From positions 334,996-398,995 of the forward strand of contig NZ_LMND01000030.1 of NCBI RefSeq assembly GCF_001423265.1: a stretch of DNA of 64,000 bases. Reading direction: 5' to 3'. Each line of letters opens with the position of its first letter. Positions within the stretch are counted from its first letter, which is position 1. Source of the stretch: Methylobacterium sp. Leaf108. GTDB taxonomy: Bacteria > Pseudomonadota > Alphaproteobacteria > Rhizobiales > Beijerinckiaceae. A program made the translations under genes and the position numbers. The notes below the pieces were generated by a model. It saw only the letters and a program-made list of their open reading frames with translations. It was not told where the DNA came from and did no database searches. Of the stretch, positions 45,815 to 57,906 are shown piece after piece.

Positions 45815-46237
45815 TCAGGCCGGCTCCGAGTCGGGGTCCGGGCTCGCACCCGATTCGAGATCGCGCCTCACCTTCTCCGAACGCAGCAGGGCGTCGATGC
45901 GGCCGTATTCGTCGAAGGTCTCGTCGCGTAGGAAGCGCAGGTCGGGAGCGAACTTCAGGTTCACGCGCCGCGCCACTTCCTGGCGCAATACCTTCTTGTT
46001 GCGCTCGAGCGCGGCGATAACCGGCGCCTCGTCCTTGCCGCCGAGCGGCATGATGTAGGCCGTGGCGATCTTGAGGTCGGGCGACATCCGGACCTCGGGC
46101 ACGGTGATGACGTGGGAACTCAGGGTCGGGTCCTGGACGTCGCCGCGCTGGAGCACCTCGGCCAGGGCGTGGCGGACCAGTTCGGCGACGCGCTGCTGGC
46201 GCTGCGAGGGGCCTGTCGGAGTGGGTTTCTGGGCCAT
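45815..46237 (-). CDS. rbfA: ribosome-binding factor A
   Basis: 140 residues from ATG 46237. The KH-type fold of RbfA is clear: [20 protein letters not shown], then [20 protein letters not shown] and [20 protein letters not shown]. RbfA helps mature 16S rRNA in 30S particles. A TTG two codons upstream (46243) is possible but less likely. Confidence 0.95.
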   Translation of the reverse strand: MAQKPTPTGPSQRQQRVAELVRHALAEVLQRGDVQDPTLSSHVITVPEVRMSPDLKIATAYIMPLGGKDEAPVIAALERNKKVLRQEVARRVNLKFAPDLRFLRDETFDEYGRIDALLRSEKVRRDLESGASPDPDSEPA

Positions 46238-46259
46238 GGTCAATCTTCAAAAGGAAACG

Positions 46260-46284
46260 GCGGCCGCAGCAGGGCTGCAGCCGC
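46260..46284 (-). other. hairpin between infB and rbfA
   Basis: Ten base pairs in two blocks (GCGGC/GCCGC and GCAGC/GCTGC, one mismatch) with a 3-base loop, followed on the minus strand by CGTTTCCTTTT. This resembles an imperfect terminator inside the operon, giving partial read-through to rbfA-truB. Confidence 0.45.
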
Positions 46285-46307
46285 CGCAACGTTGATGCCC
46301 CAAGCCG

Positions 46308-49220
<2,913 letters not shown>

Positions 49221-50018
49221 TCAGTCCAAACCCTGAGGGTTTCCATCGTCCCGTGAACCGGCAAACTGCTGTGCGCCGGGCAAATCCGTCTGGTCGTCGT
49301 CTTGCAGATCGGAGGCGGTTCGCCCAACGCGGGTCGTACCGGCCTCGTCGGCCGTCGTGGCAACGCCCTCGAAAAAGCGAAGCCTACGCCAACGCGCAAG
49401 GCAGCCGGTACTCCCGACTCCTGCGACGAGTGCCGCATGTATCACATGATCCCGGCCCAAGGCCATGTCCAATTCTTCACTGGACAGATCATCGATCACC
49501 GGGACGCTGGATATGGCATCGCCGAAGCGCCGGTGCAATGCCGCCGCGATCTTACGGCGGCCGTCCGCACTCCCGTCGGAGGCCTGGATCACCCCGGCGA
49601 TGCCGGCCTTGTCGCCGATCGCCGACTCGACCTTGGCAAAGCCCGCCACGACGCAACCCGCCTTGTTGGCAAGCGACAGCGACTGGCGCAGGTCCGCCCG
49701 CAGGCCGGCCGCGACCTGATCGGCGAGATCCGCCGCGACCGTCGCGTCCTTCGTCTTGAAGGCGCGCAGGAACAGCTTGCGCTTGACGGCGGTCTCCACC
49801 GCCTCCCGGCTCACGGTGAGCCAGGCCCCGCGCCCGGGAAGCTTCGCCCGCAGGTCGGCCACCACGGACCCGTCGGGCGCCAGGACGAACCGGACCAGCC
49901 GGCGCGGATTCTGGGCGACCCGCGTGACGATGCAGGTGCGCTCGGCGTCGGCCCGGCCGCGGCCGAGACCCGGATCGAGCAGGTCGGCCTCGGTGTCGTC
50001 GGTGGGTTCGGCCGTCAT
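49221..50018 (-). CDS. YlxR (DUF448) RNA-binding protein with C-terminal L7Ae-like region
   Basis: 265 residues from ATG 50018. The DUF448 motif ERTCIVTRVAQNPRRLVRFV with GRGAWLTVSREAVETAVKR is at the N-terminus. It is followed by a ribosomal L7Ae-like region (LSLANKAGCVVAGFAKVESA) and a C-terminal tail of about 80 residues. The fused arrangement is common between nusA and infB in alphaproteobacteria. It is thought to bind RNA; its exact role is not established. Confidence 0.9.
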   Translation of the reverse strand: MTAEPTDDTEADLLDPGLGRGRADAERTCIVTRVAQNPRRLVRFVLAPDGSVVADLRAKLPGRGAWLTVSREAVETAVKRKLFLRAFKTKDATVAADLADQVAAGLRADLRQSLSLANKAGCVVAGFAKVESAIGDKAGIAGVIQASDGSADGRRKIAAALHRRFGDAISSVPVIDDLSSEELDMALGRDHVIHAALVAGVGSTGCLARWRRLRFFEGVATTADEAGTTRVGRTASDLQDDDQTDLPGAQQFAGSRDDGNPQGLD

Positions 50019-50075
50019 GCGGTGATGCCGCCGTTGAATGGAATGAGGATGGCGCGAGCGTGCGAAAGGAGATTT

Positions 50076-50169
50076 CTCCCCTGGCGGGGAGGAACCGGAG
50101 TTGGGGGTGGCCGGGCCCGCATGGCGCGGACGCAAACACCCCGGCCCCGCCTCTGGAAGGAGAGGGGAG
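50076..50169. repeat. GC-rich inverted-repeat element in the nusA-ylxR gap
   Basis: About 94 bases bounded by CTCCCCT (50076-50082) and AGGGGAG (50163-50169), with matching GGGGTGGCCGGG-like and CCCCGGCCCC-like blocks inside. It resembles the short intergenic repeats with CCCCTCCCC ends found in many alphaproteobacteria. One copy only in this window. Confidence 0.45.
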
Positions 50170-50175
50170 CGGCCG

Positions 50176-51774
50176 CTACACCGGCTGCGCTTCGGCGTCG
50201 TCCTCCGTCGCCTCGGGCTCGGGCAGCGCCTCGATCCAGCCGGCATGGAGGCGGGCAGCCATGATCATGCCCTCGGCCTCGGCGCGGGAGACTTCGAAGC
50301 CGTCGAGGTAGCCGGCGTGCTTTACGGCCTCCGGCCCGCGGCCTTCCGTGTAGCCGACGAGATCGTCGGTGGCGCAGCCGGCGAGGTCCTCGACCGACTT
50401 CACGTCGTTCTCGCCCAGCGCCACCAGCATCGGCGTGGTGATGCCGTCGATCTCGCGAAGGTCGTCGGCGACGCCGAGCTCGAGACGCTTGGCGTCGAAC
50501 TCCGATTCGACCCGGGCGAGGTGATCCTGGGCGCGAGCCTGGATCTCGGTGCCGCTCTCCTCGTCGAGCCCCTGGATGTTGCCGAGTTCGCCCGGCTCCA
50601 CGTAGGCGATCTCCTCGACGGTGCGGAACCCCTCGGCGGCCAGCAGCTGGCCGACCGTCTCGTCGACGTCCAGCGCCTCCATGAACACGGCGGTCCGCTC
50701 GGCGAACTCCTTCTGCCGGCGCTCGGATTCCTCGGCTTCAGTCAGGATGTCGATGTCCCAGCCGGTGAGCTGGCTGGCCAGCCGCACGTTCTGGCCGCGA
50801 CGACCGATGGCCAGCGAGAGCTGGTCGTCGGGCACCACCACCTCGATGCGGTCGGCCTCCTCGTCGAGCACCACCTTGACGACTTCCGCCGGCTGGAGGG
50901 CGTTGACGATGAAGGTCGCCTGATCCTCGGACCACGGAATGATGTCGATCTTCTCGCCCTGCAACTCACCGACCACCGCCTGGACGCGGGAACCCCGCAT
51001 GCCGACGCAGGCGCCGACCGGATCGATCGACCCATCGCGAGAAATCACCGCGATCTTGGCGCGCGAGCCCGGATCGCGGGCGACCGCCTTCACCTCGACG
51101 ATGCCGTCGTAGATCTCCGGCACTTCCTGGCCGAACAGCTTGGCCATGAACTGCGGGTGCGAGCGGCTGAGGAAGATCTGCGGCCCGCGCACCTCGCGGC
51201 GCACGTCGAACAGGTAGGAGCGGATGCGGTCGCCCGGCCGGAAGGTCTCGCGGGGGATCATCTCGTCGCGGCGCACGATGCCTTCGCCGCGCCCGAGGTC
51301 GACGATGACGTTGCCGTATTCGACCCGCTTGACGAGGCCGTTCACGATCTCGCCGATGCGGTCCTTGTACTCGTCGAACTGGCGGTCGCGCTCGGCGTCG
51401 CGGACCTTCTGCACGATGACCTGCTTGGCCGATTGCGCGGCGACGCGCCCGAAGTCGAACGGCGGCAGGGTATCGGAGATGACGTCGCCCACCAGCGCAC
51501 CGGGGTTGAACCGCCGGGCCTGGTCGAGGGTGACCTCGCGGGCGTCGTTCTCGACCTGATCCACCACCACGAGGTGGCGCGACAGGCGCAACGCCCCGGT
51601 CTTCGGGTCGATCTCGGCGTGCACGTCGGTCTCGGCGCCGTAGCGCGAGCGGGCGGCCTTGGCGATGGCCTCCTCCATGGCGTCGATGACGATGGAACGG
51701 TCGATCACCTTCTCGCGCGCGACTGCTTCGGCGATCTGCAGGAGTTCGAGCCTGTTGGCGCTGACGACGGCCAT
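50176..51774 (-). CDS. nusA: transcription termination/antitermination protein NusA
   Basis: 532 residues. In order: NusA N-domain ([20 protein letters not shown]), S1 domain ([20 protein letters not shown]), two KH domains (GVVAP-like [20 protein letters not shown], then [19 protein letters not shown]) and C-terminal helix-hairpin repeats, as in alphaproteobacteria. NusA binds RNA polymerase and controls pausing and termination. It is preceded by a perfect 22-bp palindrome. Confidence 0.97.
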   Translation of the reverse strand: MAVVSANRLELLQIAEAVAREKVIDRSIVIDAMEEAIAKAARSRYGAETDVHAEIDPKTGALRLSRHLVVVDQVENDAREVTLDQARRFNPGALVGDVISDTLPPFDFGRVAAQSAKQVIVQKVRDAERDRQFDEYKDRIGEIVNGLVKRVEYGNVIVDLGRGEGIVRRDEMIPRETFRPGDRIRSYLFDVRREVRGPQIFLSRSHPQFMAKLFGQEVPEIYDGIVEVKAVARDPGSRAKIAVISRDGSIDPVGACVGMRGSRVQAVVGELQGEKIDIIPWSEDQATFIVNALQPAEVVKVVLDEEADRIEVVVPDDQLSLAIGRRGQNVRLASQLTGWDIDILTEAEESERRQKEFAERTAVFMEALDVDETVGQLLAAEGFRTVEEIAYVEPGELGNIQGLDEESGTEIQARAQDHLARVESEFDAKRLELGVADDLREIDGITTPMLVALGENDVKSVEDLAGCATDDLVGYTEGRGPEAVKHAGYLDGFEVSRAEAEGMIMAARLHAGWIEALPEPEATEDDAEAQPV

Positions 51775-51813
51775 CGGTTTTCGTCCTTCTCTTCGTCGGT
51801 GAGACGTATTCGC

Positions 51814-51835
51814 CGCCCCGCATTAATGCGGGGCG
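51814..51835 (-). promoter_or_regulatory. 22-bp perfect palindrome between rimP and nusA
   Basis: CGCCCCGCATT followed by AATGCGGGGCG is perfectly self-complementary. As RNA it folds into a stem with a UUAA loop. A T-run precedes, not follows, it on the coding strand, so it is not a normal terminator. It could be a pause or processing site of the operon. Confidence 0.5.
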
Positions 51836-51845
51836 ACGGAAAAAA

Positions 51846-52640
51846 TCAGTGGAGCTTGCCGTCGTCCTTCACCCGCACAGCCTTGGTGCGGACGGGCTTG
51901 GCCTTGTTCCTGGCCTTGGCGGCGAGGCTCGCTTGCGTTTCGACCTTGTCCGGCTTCGGCTTGGCCGAGGCCTTGGGCTTAAGCGGGCGCGAGACCGTCT
52001 TCTTGGGGGGCGCCGGTTCGGGCGCCGCCTCGATCTCGTCGGCGTCCACGTCGTCGTCCTCGTCATCGTCGAGGACGGGCGGACCGCCGCGGCGCAGGGA
52101 TTCGCGCACGAGATCGTCCGTGAGCACGAGATAGGCGTCGCCGAGGTCCCGAAGCGGCAGGTCGATCCGGCTCGGCAGCCCCTCCTTCACGTCGGGCAGA
52201 TCGATCGGCACCGTCCGCCCGTCGGGGTTGGGCACGCCGATGATCCCGCGGAAACGCTTGCGGCCGTCCAGCGGCACGGCCAGTTCGACCTTGGCCTCGT
52301 AGCCCGCCCAGCGTGCGAAATCGCAGGCCCGCACCAGCGGCCGGTCGATCCCGGGAGACGAGATCTCGAGGTAGTACGGCTTGCCGATGGGGTCGTCGAG
52401 GTCGAGCAGCGGCGAGATCGCGCGACTCACGATCTCGCAATCGCCCACCGACATGGTGCCGTCCGGCCGCTCGGCCATGATCTGGACGGTGCAGCCGTTG
52501 GCGCTCGACACCCGCACCCGCACGACACGGAAGCCCAGGCCCTCGATCGAGGCCTCGATGACCTGCACCACCCGCGCGGCGACGCCCGTCTCGGTGATGA
52601 GCCGCTTCTCGGTGGGGTCCGTGTCTGGAATATCCGCCAT
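51846..52640 (-). CDS. rimP: ribosome maturation factor RimP
   Basis: 264 residues. The RimP core is visible: [20 protein letters not shown], then [18 protein letters not shown] and [20 protein letters not shown]. The C-terminal 70 residues are a Lys/Ala/Pro-rich extension ([19 protein letters not shown]) not present in E. coli, common in this group. RimP helps assemble the 30S subunit. It is the first gene of the operon. The 251-base gap upstream separates it from a divergent acetyltransferase and shows no RNA gene. Confidence 0.96.
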   Translation of the reverse strand: MADIPDTDPTEKRLITETGVAARVVQVIEASIEGLGFRVVRVRVSSANGCTVQIMAERPDGTMSVGDCEIVSRAISPLLDLDDPIGKPYYLEISSPGIDRPLVRACDFARWAGYEAKVELAVPLDGRKRFRGIIGVPNPDGRTVPIDLPDVKEGLPSRIDLPLRDLGDAYLVLTDDLVRESLRRGGPPVLDDDEDDDVDADEIEAAPEPAPPKKTVSRPLKPKASAKPKPDKVETQASLAAKARNKAKPVRTKAVRVKDDGKLH

Positions 52641-52891
52641 GCTGCGCTTTGAGGTCCGGCCCTATGGGACGTTCCGGCCCGGAAGGCGTTGCGGCAATAA
52701 AAAAGAGCGGACCCGGTGGGGCCCACTCCCGAACCGCAGCCTTACGACTGCAACCAGAACTGATCCCGTTTTGTACGCGCCCCGGCGCCTGGTTTCAAGC
52801 GGTTTTCCCGCGGCCGCCGTCCGCGATCATCATCTCGCCGCGTCGGCCCCCGATGCACCGGGCCGGAGCGAGCCCGAGGAGGAAGTGGACG

Positions 52892-53560
52892 ATGACGGCA
52901 GACCCGCGATTCGGACCTGATCCCGACTGCCTCCATCCGATCCCCGGGCACCGGCGTGTGACGTTCATCCGCAATCTCGACCTGCCGGCCAACGTCACGG
53001 TCGGGGCCTATACCTACTACGACGATCCGGCCGGGCCGCAGGCCTTCCTCGACGCGATTCTCTACCATTTCGCCTTCCTCGGCGACCGCCTCCGGATCGG
53101 CCGCTTCTGCGCCATCGCGGCAGGCACGCACTTCCTGATGAACGGCGGCAACCACCGGCTCGACGCGCCTTCGACCTATCCCTTCGTGATTTTCGGCGGC
53201 GCCTGGGCCGGACGTTTTGAGGAGGAGGCAGCCTTCCCTCATCGCGGCGACACGGTGATTGGCCACGATGTCTGGCTCGGCTTCGAGAGCACCATCCTGC
53301 CGGGCGTCATCATCGGCGACGGCGCCGTGGTGGCGGCCAAATCCGTGGTCACCCGCGACGTACCGCCCTACGCCATTGTCGCCGGCAATCCGGCGACGCT
53401 CGTCCGCATGCGCTTTCCGCCGGAGATCGCCGAGCGCCTGCAGGCGGTGGCGTGGTGGGATTGGGACGTCGCGCGGATCACGCGGTGCCTGCCAGCGATC
53501 AGCGGTGGGGAAGTGGCGGCGTTGGAGATGGAGGCGGCCAGAGATCTGAGCGTTAGGTAG
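52892..53560 (+). CDS. Vat/CatB-like hexapeptide acetyltransferase
   Basis: 222 residues from ATG 52892 with GAGGAGG upstream. The start has YTYYDDP as in xenobiotic acetyltransferases; LRIGRFCAIAAGTHFLMNGG-NHR carries the catalytic His; IGHDVWLGFESTILPGVIIG is the left-handed beta-helix repeat; VAGNPATLVRMRF completes it. Relatives acetylate streptogramins, chloramphenicol or cell-surface sugars with acetyl-CoA. Resistance is not proven. Confidence 0.87.
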   Translation: MTADPRFGPDPDCLHPIPGHRRVTFIRNLDLPANVTVGAYTYYDDPAGPQAFLDAILYHFAFLGDRLRIGRFCAIAAGTHFLMNGGNHRLDAPSTYPFVIFGGAWAGRFEEEAAFPHRGDTVIGHDVWLGFESTILPGVIIGDGAVVAAKSVVTRDVPPYAIVAGNPATLVRMRFPPEIAERLQAVAWWDWDVARITRCLPAISGGEVAALEMEAARDLSVR

Positions 53561-53660
53561 GCAGCCGCGTGCGACGACAAACGCCCGATCGTCGTCTTGG
53601 GCTTCGGTAAACCCACCGCTGCAGGCCCTTGGGCACAAACCGCCGATTGTGCTCCTCGAT

Positions 53661-54356
53661 CTAGCCAACGCCTTCGAGCGGAAACGCATTTCGCTGCCAG
53701 TGCGGCTCCAACGGGCTCCCGACGAGGTTTTCCGCCTCCCATTGCGCCAGGAGGGCACAGAGAGCAGCGCGGTCCCCGGAGCGCAGCGGCTGATCCAGGG
53801 CGCGAAGGCGGTCGTACACGCGTTGTTCCGCCGGGTTCTCCGCAGGTTGCCCCCCGACACGATGAGCTTTCAACTCAGACAGGAGTTCTCGCGCTCTTTC
53901 GATCTCACCGAGCGCGAGGCAAGCGCCCAGATGCCAGTAGTGATTCAAGTAACCGCTTCGCTGCGGGTCGTCGCGCTGGAACTCCAGACACCCGCGCGTC
54001 GTGTCCAGGGAGCGGAACAGCGGCAGAACCTCCCCTTCGATGCGATCGACAAAATCCCCGTAGATCGTTGGATCGGACCAGATCCAGCCCCATCCACCCG
54101 GGAATTGCTTGGACCGACCGACGCGATCGCCGCAACGCCCCAGACTGGACCAGGATGTCGTCTCGGGCATGAAGTACGCGACGATATGCCAGCTAATGGC
54201 ACAGCTGTCGGGATCGGATGTCCGATCAATCAGGATCAACCGCCCGACGTGATCGATCGGTGTGAGCCAGAGGCTGTTCTTTCCGGCGGCCACGAGATCG
54301 GGATTGCGTGCAAGAAGCGGCGCCGAGAGCTCCTTGATCTGGCGAGCGGTCGTCAT
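53661..54356 (-). CDS. hypothetical protein, possible immunity protein (231 aa)
   Basis: 231 residues from ATG 54356, overlapping the stop of the 73-aa gene by 4 bases. It starts MTTARQIKELSAPLLARNPD and has SLWLTPIDHVGRLILIDRTS, many Trp and a helical region YLNHYWHLGACLALGEIERA near the end. No signal or membrane helix. I do not recognise the family; last place in the cassette behind a toxin-like gene suggests immunity. Confidence 0.65.
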   Translation of the reverse strand: MTTARQIKELSAPLLARNPDLVAAGKNSLWLTPIDHVGRLILIDRTSDPDSCAISWHIVAYFMPETTSWSSLGRCGDRVGRSKQFPGGWGWIWSDPTIYGDFVDRIEGEVLPLFRSLDTTRGCLEFQRDDPQRSGYLNHYWHLGACLALGEIERARELLSELKAHRVGGQPAENPAEQRVYDRLRALDQPLRSGDRAALCALLAQWEAENLVGSPLEPHWQRNAFPLEGVG

Positions 54357-54574
54357 GGTTGTGGGCGGACCTGAATCATGATGATGCCTCTCGATGTCGG
54401 GAAATGCCGCTTTGCGGTTCTGGCCAGGACGAGGGCTCGATCGTAGCTGAGGCCTTCTTGGCCGGTCTTCGGGTCGTATACGCAGACCATCTGGTCCGGT
54501 GTCAGCTCGGAGATGTCGAGCCGCGTCGAGTTTCTCGCGCCGTAACGTATTTCGTTTCCGGTTGTCTTGTCCAT
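54353..54574 (-). CDS. hypothetical small protein (73 aa) of the same cassette
   Basis: 73 residues from ATG 54574, AGGA about 11 bases upstream. Sequence MDKTTGNEIRYGARNSTRLD through PTSRGIIMIQVRPQP; soluble and mixed alpha/beta. It overlaps the 231-aa gene by ATGA, so translation is coupled. No known family is recognised. Confidence 0.6.
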   Translation of the reverse strand: MDKTTGNEIRYGARNSTRLDISELTPDQMVCVYDPKTGQEGLSYDRALVLARTAKRHFPTSRGIIMIQVRPQP

Positions 54575-54640
54575 TGAATATTCAGTCCTGATCTCGGGAT
54601 AGTTTCGAGCTTTGAATGTCTTTTGAACATCTAAATGAAT

Positions 54641-54656
54641 GAGACTTCCAAGTCTC
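54641..54656 (-). terminator. hairpin after the toxin-like gene
   Basis: GAGACTT and AAGTCTC (7 bp) with a 2-base centre lie 15 bases after the stop codon, in an AT-richer stretch. The following bases ATTCATTTAG are only partly T-rich; partial termination is possible. Confidence 0.4.
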
Positions 54657-54670
54657 GTCTTGTCGAGATT

Positions 54671-55426
54671 TCAGTTCGCTGCCGTCAGGCGTCGCGTCGC
54701 CTCGTCGGTCACGGCCTGGACCTCCTCGCTATGCGGGCAGAATTGGTGGAGGGTGGATAGATCGACCGGTCCGACCCACACCTTCGAATACTTCTTGCCC
54801 TCGTCCGGTTCGAAATCGTACCGCAGGGCAATCGAGCCCCGTTCCTTGCCGAGGCCGGCGGATCGCGCCGCGAGAACCGTCAGCAACATCGCCCCGGCTT
54901 CGAGCGTCGCGGCAAGGGTGGGCGCGACGAATGGCAGGGCCGGCAGGAAGGCCGGCCGCACCGTCGCTTCCGGCGCGGTGCCATCGGTCGCGAAGGTCGA
55001 GCGCGACAGAATTTCGCCGGTCTGCCCATCCCGAATGGTCTGGGTCTCGCCGGAGTTCTCGAAGATTCGGCTGTCTCCGTCGGGGGTGACGACCGTGTGG
55101 TGTTCGTCCCATTCGTCACGCCCGGACCGGATGCGGAGGGTGAGAACCTCGCCGCCGTCCAGCATCGTCCGGTGCTCGGTCGTCTCGCCCGAAATCGGAG
55201 CGTAAGGACCCGCCTGTCGCCCCCCTCCGGAGCCGCCGTCCGACGTCCAGCGGCCGCCGTCGCTCTGGCCCGCCGGAGCGCGGGGCTGATCGGGGCTGTA
55301 CTTGCGGCTCAGGGAGCGGCGGAGGCGGATCAGCTTGGTCTCGGTCCTCAGCACCGCGAGGAGCAGGCGCAGGTCACGCGCCTCGGTAGCTGGTCCAGAC
55401 AAACCCCGACGTTGGATCTCTGACAC
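54671..55426 (-). CDS. polymorphic toxin-like protein with YSPDQPRAPAG motif (251 aa)
   Basis: 251 residues from GTG 55426, which has GGAG 8 bases upstream; TTG 55438 is an alternative. An N-terminal Arg-rich helical stretch is followed by SRKYSPDQPRAPAGQSDGGR, a motif seen in alphaproteobacterial toxin-like and phage-related proteins. After it come a beta-rich region (GETQTIRDGQTGEI), a hydrophobic stretch (LAATLEAGAMLLTVLAARSA) and a C-terminal domain ending LHQFCPHSEEVQAVTDEATR. No known nuclease motif is seen. Two overlapping small genes follow. Confidence 0.6.
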   Translation of the reverse strand: MSEIQRRGLSGPATEARDLRLLLAVLRTETKLIRLRRSLSRKYSPDQPRAPAGQSDGGRWTSDGGSGGGRQAGPYAPISGETTEHRTMLDGGEVLTLRIRSGRDEWDEHHTVVTPDGDSRIFENSGETQTIRDGQTGEILSRSTFATDGTAPEATVRPAFLPALPFVAPTLAATLEAGAMLLTVLAARSAGLGKERGSIALRYDFEPDEGKKYSKVWVGPVDLSTLHQFCPHSEEVQAVTDEATRRLTAAN

Positions 55427-55522
55427 GGCGATCTCCAATGTTCATGTTTTGTTCTCACTTTGCTAGTCTATAATAGGAAATAAATCAATGGGAATGTGCC
55501 GTCCACCGACTGTCCCGCCCAA

Positions 55523-55553
55523 CGAAAAACGCCGCCCCGCGAACGGGACGGCG
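55523..55553 (-). terminator. rho-independent terminator of asd
   Basis: On the minus strand a 10-bp stem (CGCCGTCCCG with one G-U pair) closes a TTCG tetraloop and is followed by TTTTTCG. It lies about 60 bases after the asd stop. Confidence 0.9.
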
Positions 55554-55611
55554 TCACCGGAGACCGGATCGATCCCCGTGGCCCCAGGGGGTCACAGGGG
55601 GGGCGCCGACG

Positions 55612-56646
55612 TCAGGCCGCTTGCTTGGACGCGCCCAGCAACTTGCGGTTGATCAGCATCTCGGCGATCTGCACCGTATTTAGCGCCGCGCCCTTGCGCA
55701 GGTTGTCCGAGACGCACCAGAACGACAGGCCGTTGTCGACCGTCGAATCGGCACGGATGCGCGAGACGTAGGTGGCGTCTTCGCCCGCCGCCTCGTGGGG
55801 GGTCATGTAGCCGCCGGGCTCGCGCTTATCGACCACGAGGATGCCCGGCGCCGAGCGCAGGATGGCGGTGGCCTCCTCGGGCGAGATCGGGTGTTCGAAC
55901 TCGACGTTCACCGCCTCCGAATGGCCGATGAACACCGGCACCCGCACGCAGGTGGCCGTGAGCTTGATCTTGGGATCGAGCATCTTCTTGGTCTCGGCGA
56001 CCATCTTCCACTCTTCCTTGGTGGAACCGTCGTCGAGGAACACGTCGATCTGCGGGATGACGTTGAAGGCGATCCGCTTGGGGAACTTCTCCATGGTCAT
56101 CTGGCCGGCGGTGAACACCGACCGGGTCTGCTGGAACAGCTCGTCCATGGCGTCCTTGCCGGCGCCGGAGACCGACTGATAGGTCGAGACCACCACGCGC
56201 AGGATCTTGGCGACGTCGTGCAGGGGCTTGAGGGCCACCACGAGCTGGGCCGTCGAGCAGTTCGGGTTGGCGATGATGTTCATCTTCGTGAAACCCGAGA
56301 TCGCGTCCGGGTTCACCTCGGGCACGATCAGCGGCACGTCCGGGTGGTAGCGGAACGCCGAGGAGTTATCGATCACGACGCAGCCGGCCTGGCCGATGCG
56401 GGGCGACCATTCCTTCGAGATCTCGCCGCCCGCCGACATCAGGCAGATGTCGGTGTCGGAAAAATCGTAGTCGTCGAGCGCCTTCACCTTCAGGATCTTG
56501 TCGCCGAAGGAGACCTCCTGGCCCATGGAGCGGCGCGAGGCGATGGCCACGACCTCGTCCGCCGGGAAGGCGCGCTCGGCGAGGATGTCCAGCATCTCGC
56601 GTCCGACATTGCCCGTCGCACCGACGACGGCGACCTTGTAACCCAT
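55612..56646 (-). CDS. asd: aspartate-semialdehyde dehydrogenase
   Basis: 344 residues from ATG 56646. The NADP motif VAVVGATGNVGREMLDIL is at the start, the catalytic Cys is in NIIANPNCSTAQLVVAL, and the His is in VRVPVFIGHSEAVNVEF. It reduces aspartyl phosphate to the semialdehyde for lysine, threonine, methionine and diaminopimelate. An upstream frame extension to 56751 is Arg/Gly-rich and rejected. It has its own terminator. Confidence 0.96.
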   Translation of the reverse strand: MGYKVAVVGATGNVGREMLDILAERAFPADEVVAIASRRSMGQEVSFGDKILKVKALDDYDFSDTDICLMSAGGEISKEWSPRIGQAGCVVIDNSSAFRYHPDVPLIVPEVNPDAISGFTKMNIIANPNCSTAQLVVALKPLHDVAKILRVVVSTYQSVSGAGKDAMDELFQQTRSVFTAGQMTMEKFPKRIAFNVIPQIDVFLDDGSTKEEWKMVAETKKMLDPKIKLTATCVRVPVFIGHSEAVNVEFEHPISPEEATAILRSAPGILVVDKREPGGYMTPHEAAGEDATYVSRIRADSTVDNGLSFWCVSDNLRKGAALNTVQIAEMLINRKLLGASKQAA

Positions 56647-56958
56647 CTCGTTCACTCCGTTTCCTGAGGATGCCCGGCGACCGGACCGCGGCGATGCCGC
56701 GGCTCCCGGACGTGTCGTCGCGTCCCCGCATTCGGTCGCCCACCGCGCCACGGACCCGGCTCGCTGTCACGCGACCCGGCTCGGGTCAGCGCCGCCGGCT
56801 ATCGAGACGTGCGAACGTCTCCGCACGGGACGCGGGGCGGACATCGGCCCAACCAAGACGCCGTGCTCCGGTGGCTGTCAAGGGACGTCGGGTGCCTGCG
56901 AAGGAAGCGTTCACCGCGATGCAGGAAAGATGGTGTCTCGAATGCCCGGTGAAACGCG
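56647..56958. other. divergent region between asd and a membrane hypothetical
   Basis: 312 bases with no gene. It contains a perfect 7-bp inverted repeat around 4 bases, GAGACGT-GCGA-ACGTCTC (56804-56821), a possible operator or hairpin. No clear promoter boxes seen. Confidence 0.5.
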
Positions 56959-57906
56959 ATGGCATCCGCGGGGGCGCCATACCGCGAGGCCGAGGACGAC
57001 ACGCCCGTCGTCGGCGAGAGCCAGCCCGCGAGACAGATGCCCCCACGCGCCGCATCCCCGCTCGTCCCCGAACGCGGCCTTTCGGCGCCTCGCCGCGGAT
57101 TGCCGTGGAGCTCCGTGAGACGGGCGGGCGTCGCCGTGGTGCTGGTCGCCGTCCTCAGTGCCTTGGCCGTCGAGCGGGAGGTATCCCGGTCGACCGATGC
57201 CCAGCCCCAGGCAGGGGTCGCGCAGGCGTACACACCCTCGGCCGCCGTCCCCGCGCGCGCCGCCATCCCAGACGCACCCTCGCGATTCAGCCTCGACGAG
57301 GCCGACCCCACGGCCCCCTCCCGGCTCGATCCGGCCCGGCGCGACCCGGCGACGGGACGGCGCGAGGACGGCCTCAGCCAGGGCTCCTTTGCAGACCACG
57401 AGACGCCGTACCTGCGCCTCGTGGTCGTGGACGGTCCTGCCGACGAGGCGCCGGCGCTGTTCGTGACGATGGTCCGGCGCGCGGCGGACGGCCCGTCGCT
57501 CTTCGTCTCCCGCACCGGCGAGCGCGGGCGCATCGACAGCCGATCCGGCCCCCTGGAGACCCTCGAGGCGAAGCTGACCGCGCTGCCTGACGGCGACGGC
57601 AGCCGGACCTGCACCGGCTTCACCACCCGGCCGCCGGCCGCGATCCGGATCGAGGGGTGGCTGTGCGCGCCCCTCGGTCAGGCACCCGAGCCGAGCGCGA
57701 TCGCCTGCGCCCTCGACAAGCTGGTTAGGAACGGCCAAGCTTCGATCGCACGAGGCGACGTGGCGGGGATCGTGGCGCGGGCCACACCCCGGGAAGGGAC
57801 GGATTGCGGCGCGCCGCCCGCCGCCACCGCCCACACCGGATCGATCGGCCGGCCCGCCAAGCGCAATGAGGCAAGAGTGCGGCGAAATGCGCAAGCGAGG
57901 CCTTAA
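56959..57906 (+). CDS. hypothetical membrane-anchored protein (315 aa)
   Basis: 315 residues from ATG 56959. One membrane helix near residues 54-68 (RAGVAVVLVAVLSALAVERE) follows a Pro/Arg-rich cytoplasmic tail of about 50 residues. The rest is probably periplasmic, with a disordered linker and a folded part (PYLRLVVVDGPADEAPALFV) holding three or four Cys that could pair. No family is recognised. Confidence 0.65.
   Translation: MASAGAPYREAEDDTPVVGESQPARQMPPRAASPLVPERGLSAPRRGLPWSSVRRAGVAVVLVAVLSALAVEREVSRSTDAQPQAGVAQAYTPSAAVPARAAIPDAPSRFSLDEADPTAPSRLDPARRDPATGRREDGLSQGSFADHETPYLRLVVVDGPADEAPALFVTMVRRAADGPSLFVSRTGERGRIDSRSGPLETLEAKLTALPDGDGSRTCTGFTTRPPAAIRIEGWLCAPLGQAPEPSAIACALDKLVRNGQASIARGDVAGIVARATPREGTDCGAPPAATAHTGSIGRPAKRNEARVRRNAQARP

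Noticed and set aside
52641..52891. possible tRNA or small RNA upstream of rimP
   Set aside because: GC-rich stems were looked for but no tRNA arms or T-loop, and no known RNA, could be recognised.
55377..55445. 22-codon ORF (ATG 55445) overlapping the start of the toxin-like gene
   Set aside because: It is in another frame, has no good ribosome site of its own and overlaps the GTG start region; could be a leader but nothing supports it.
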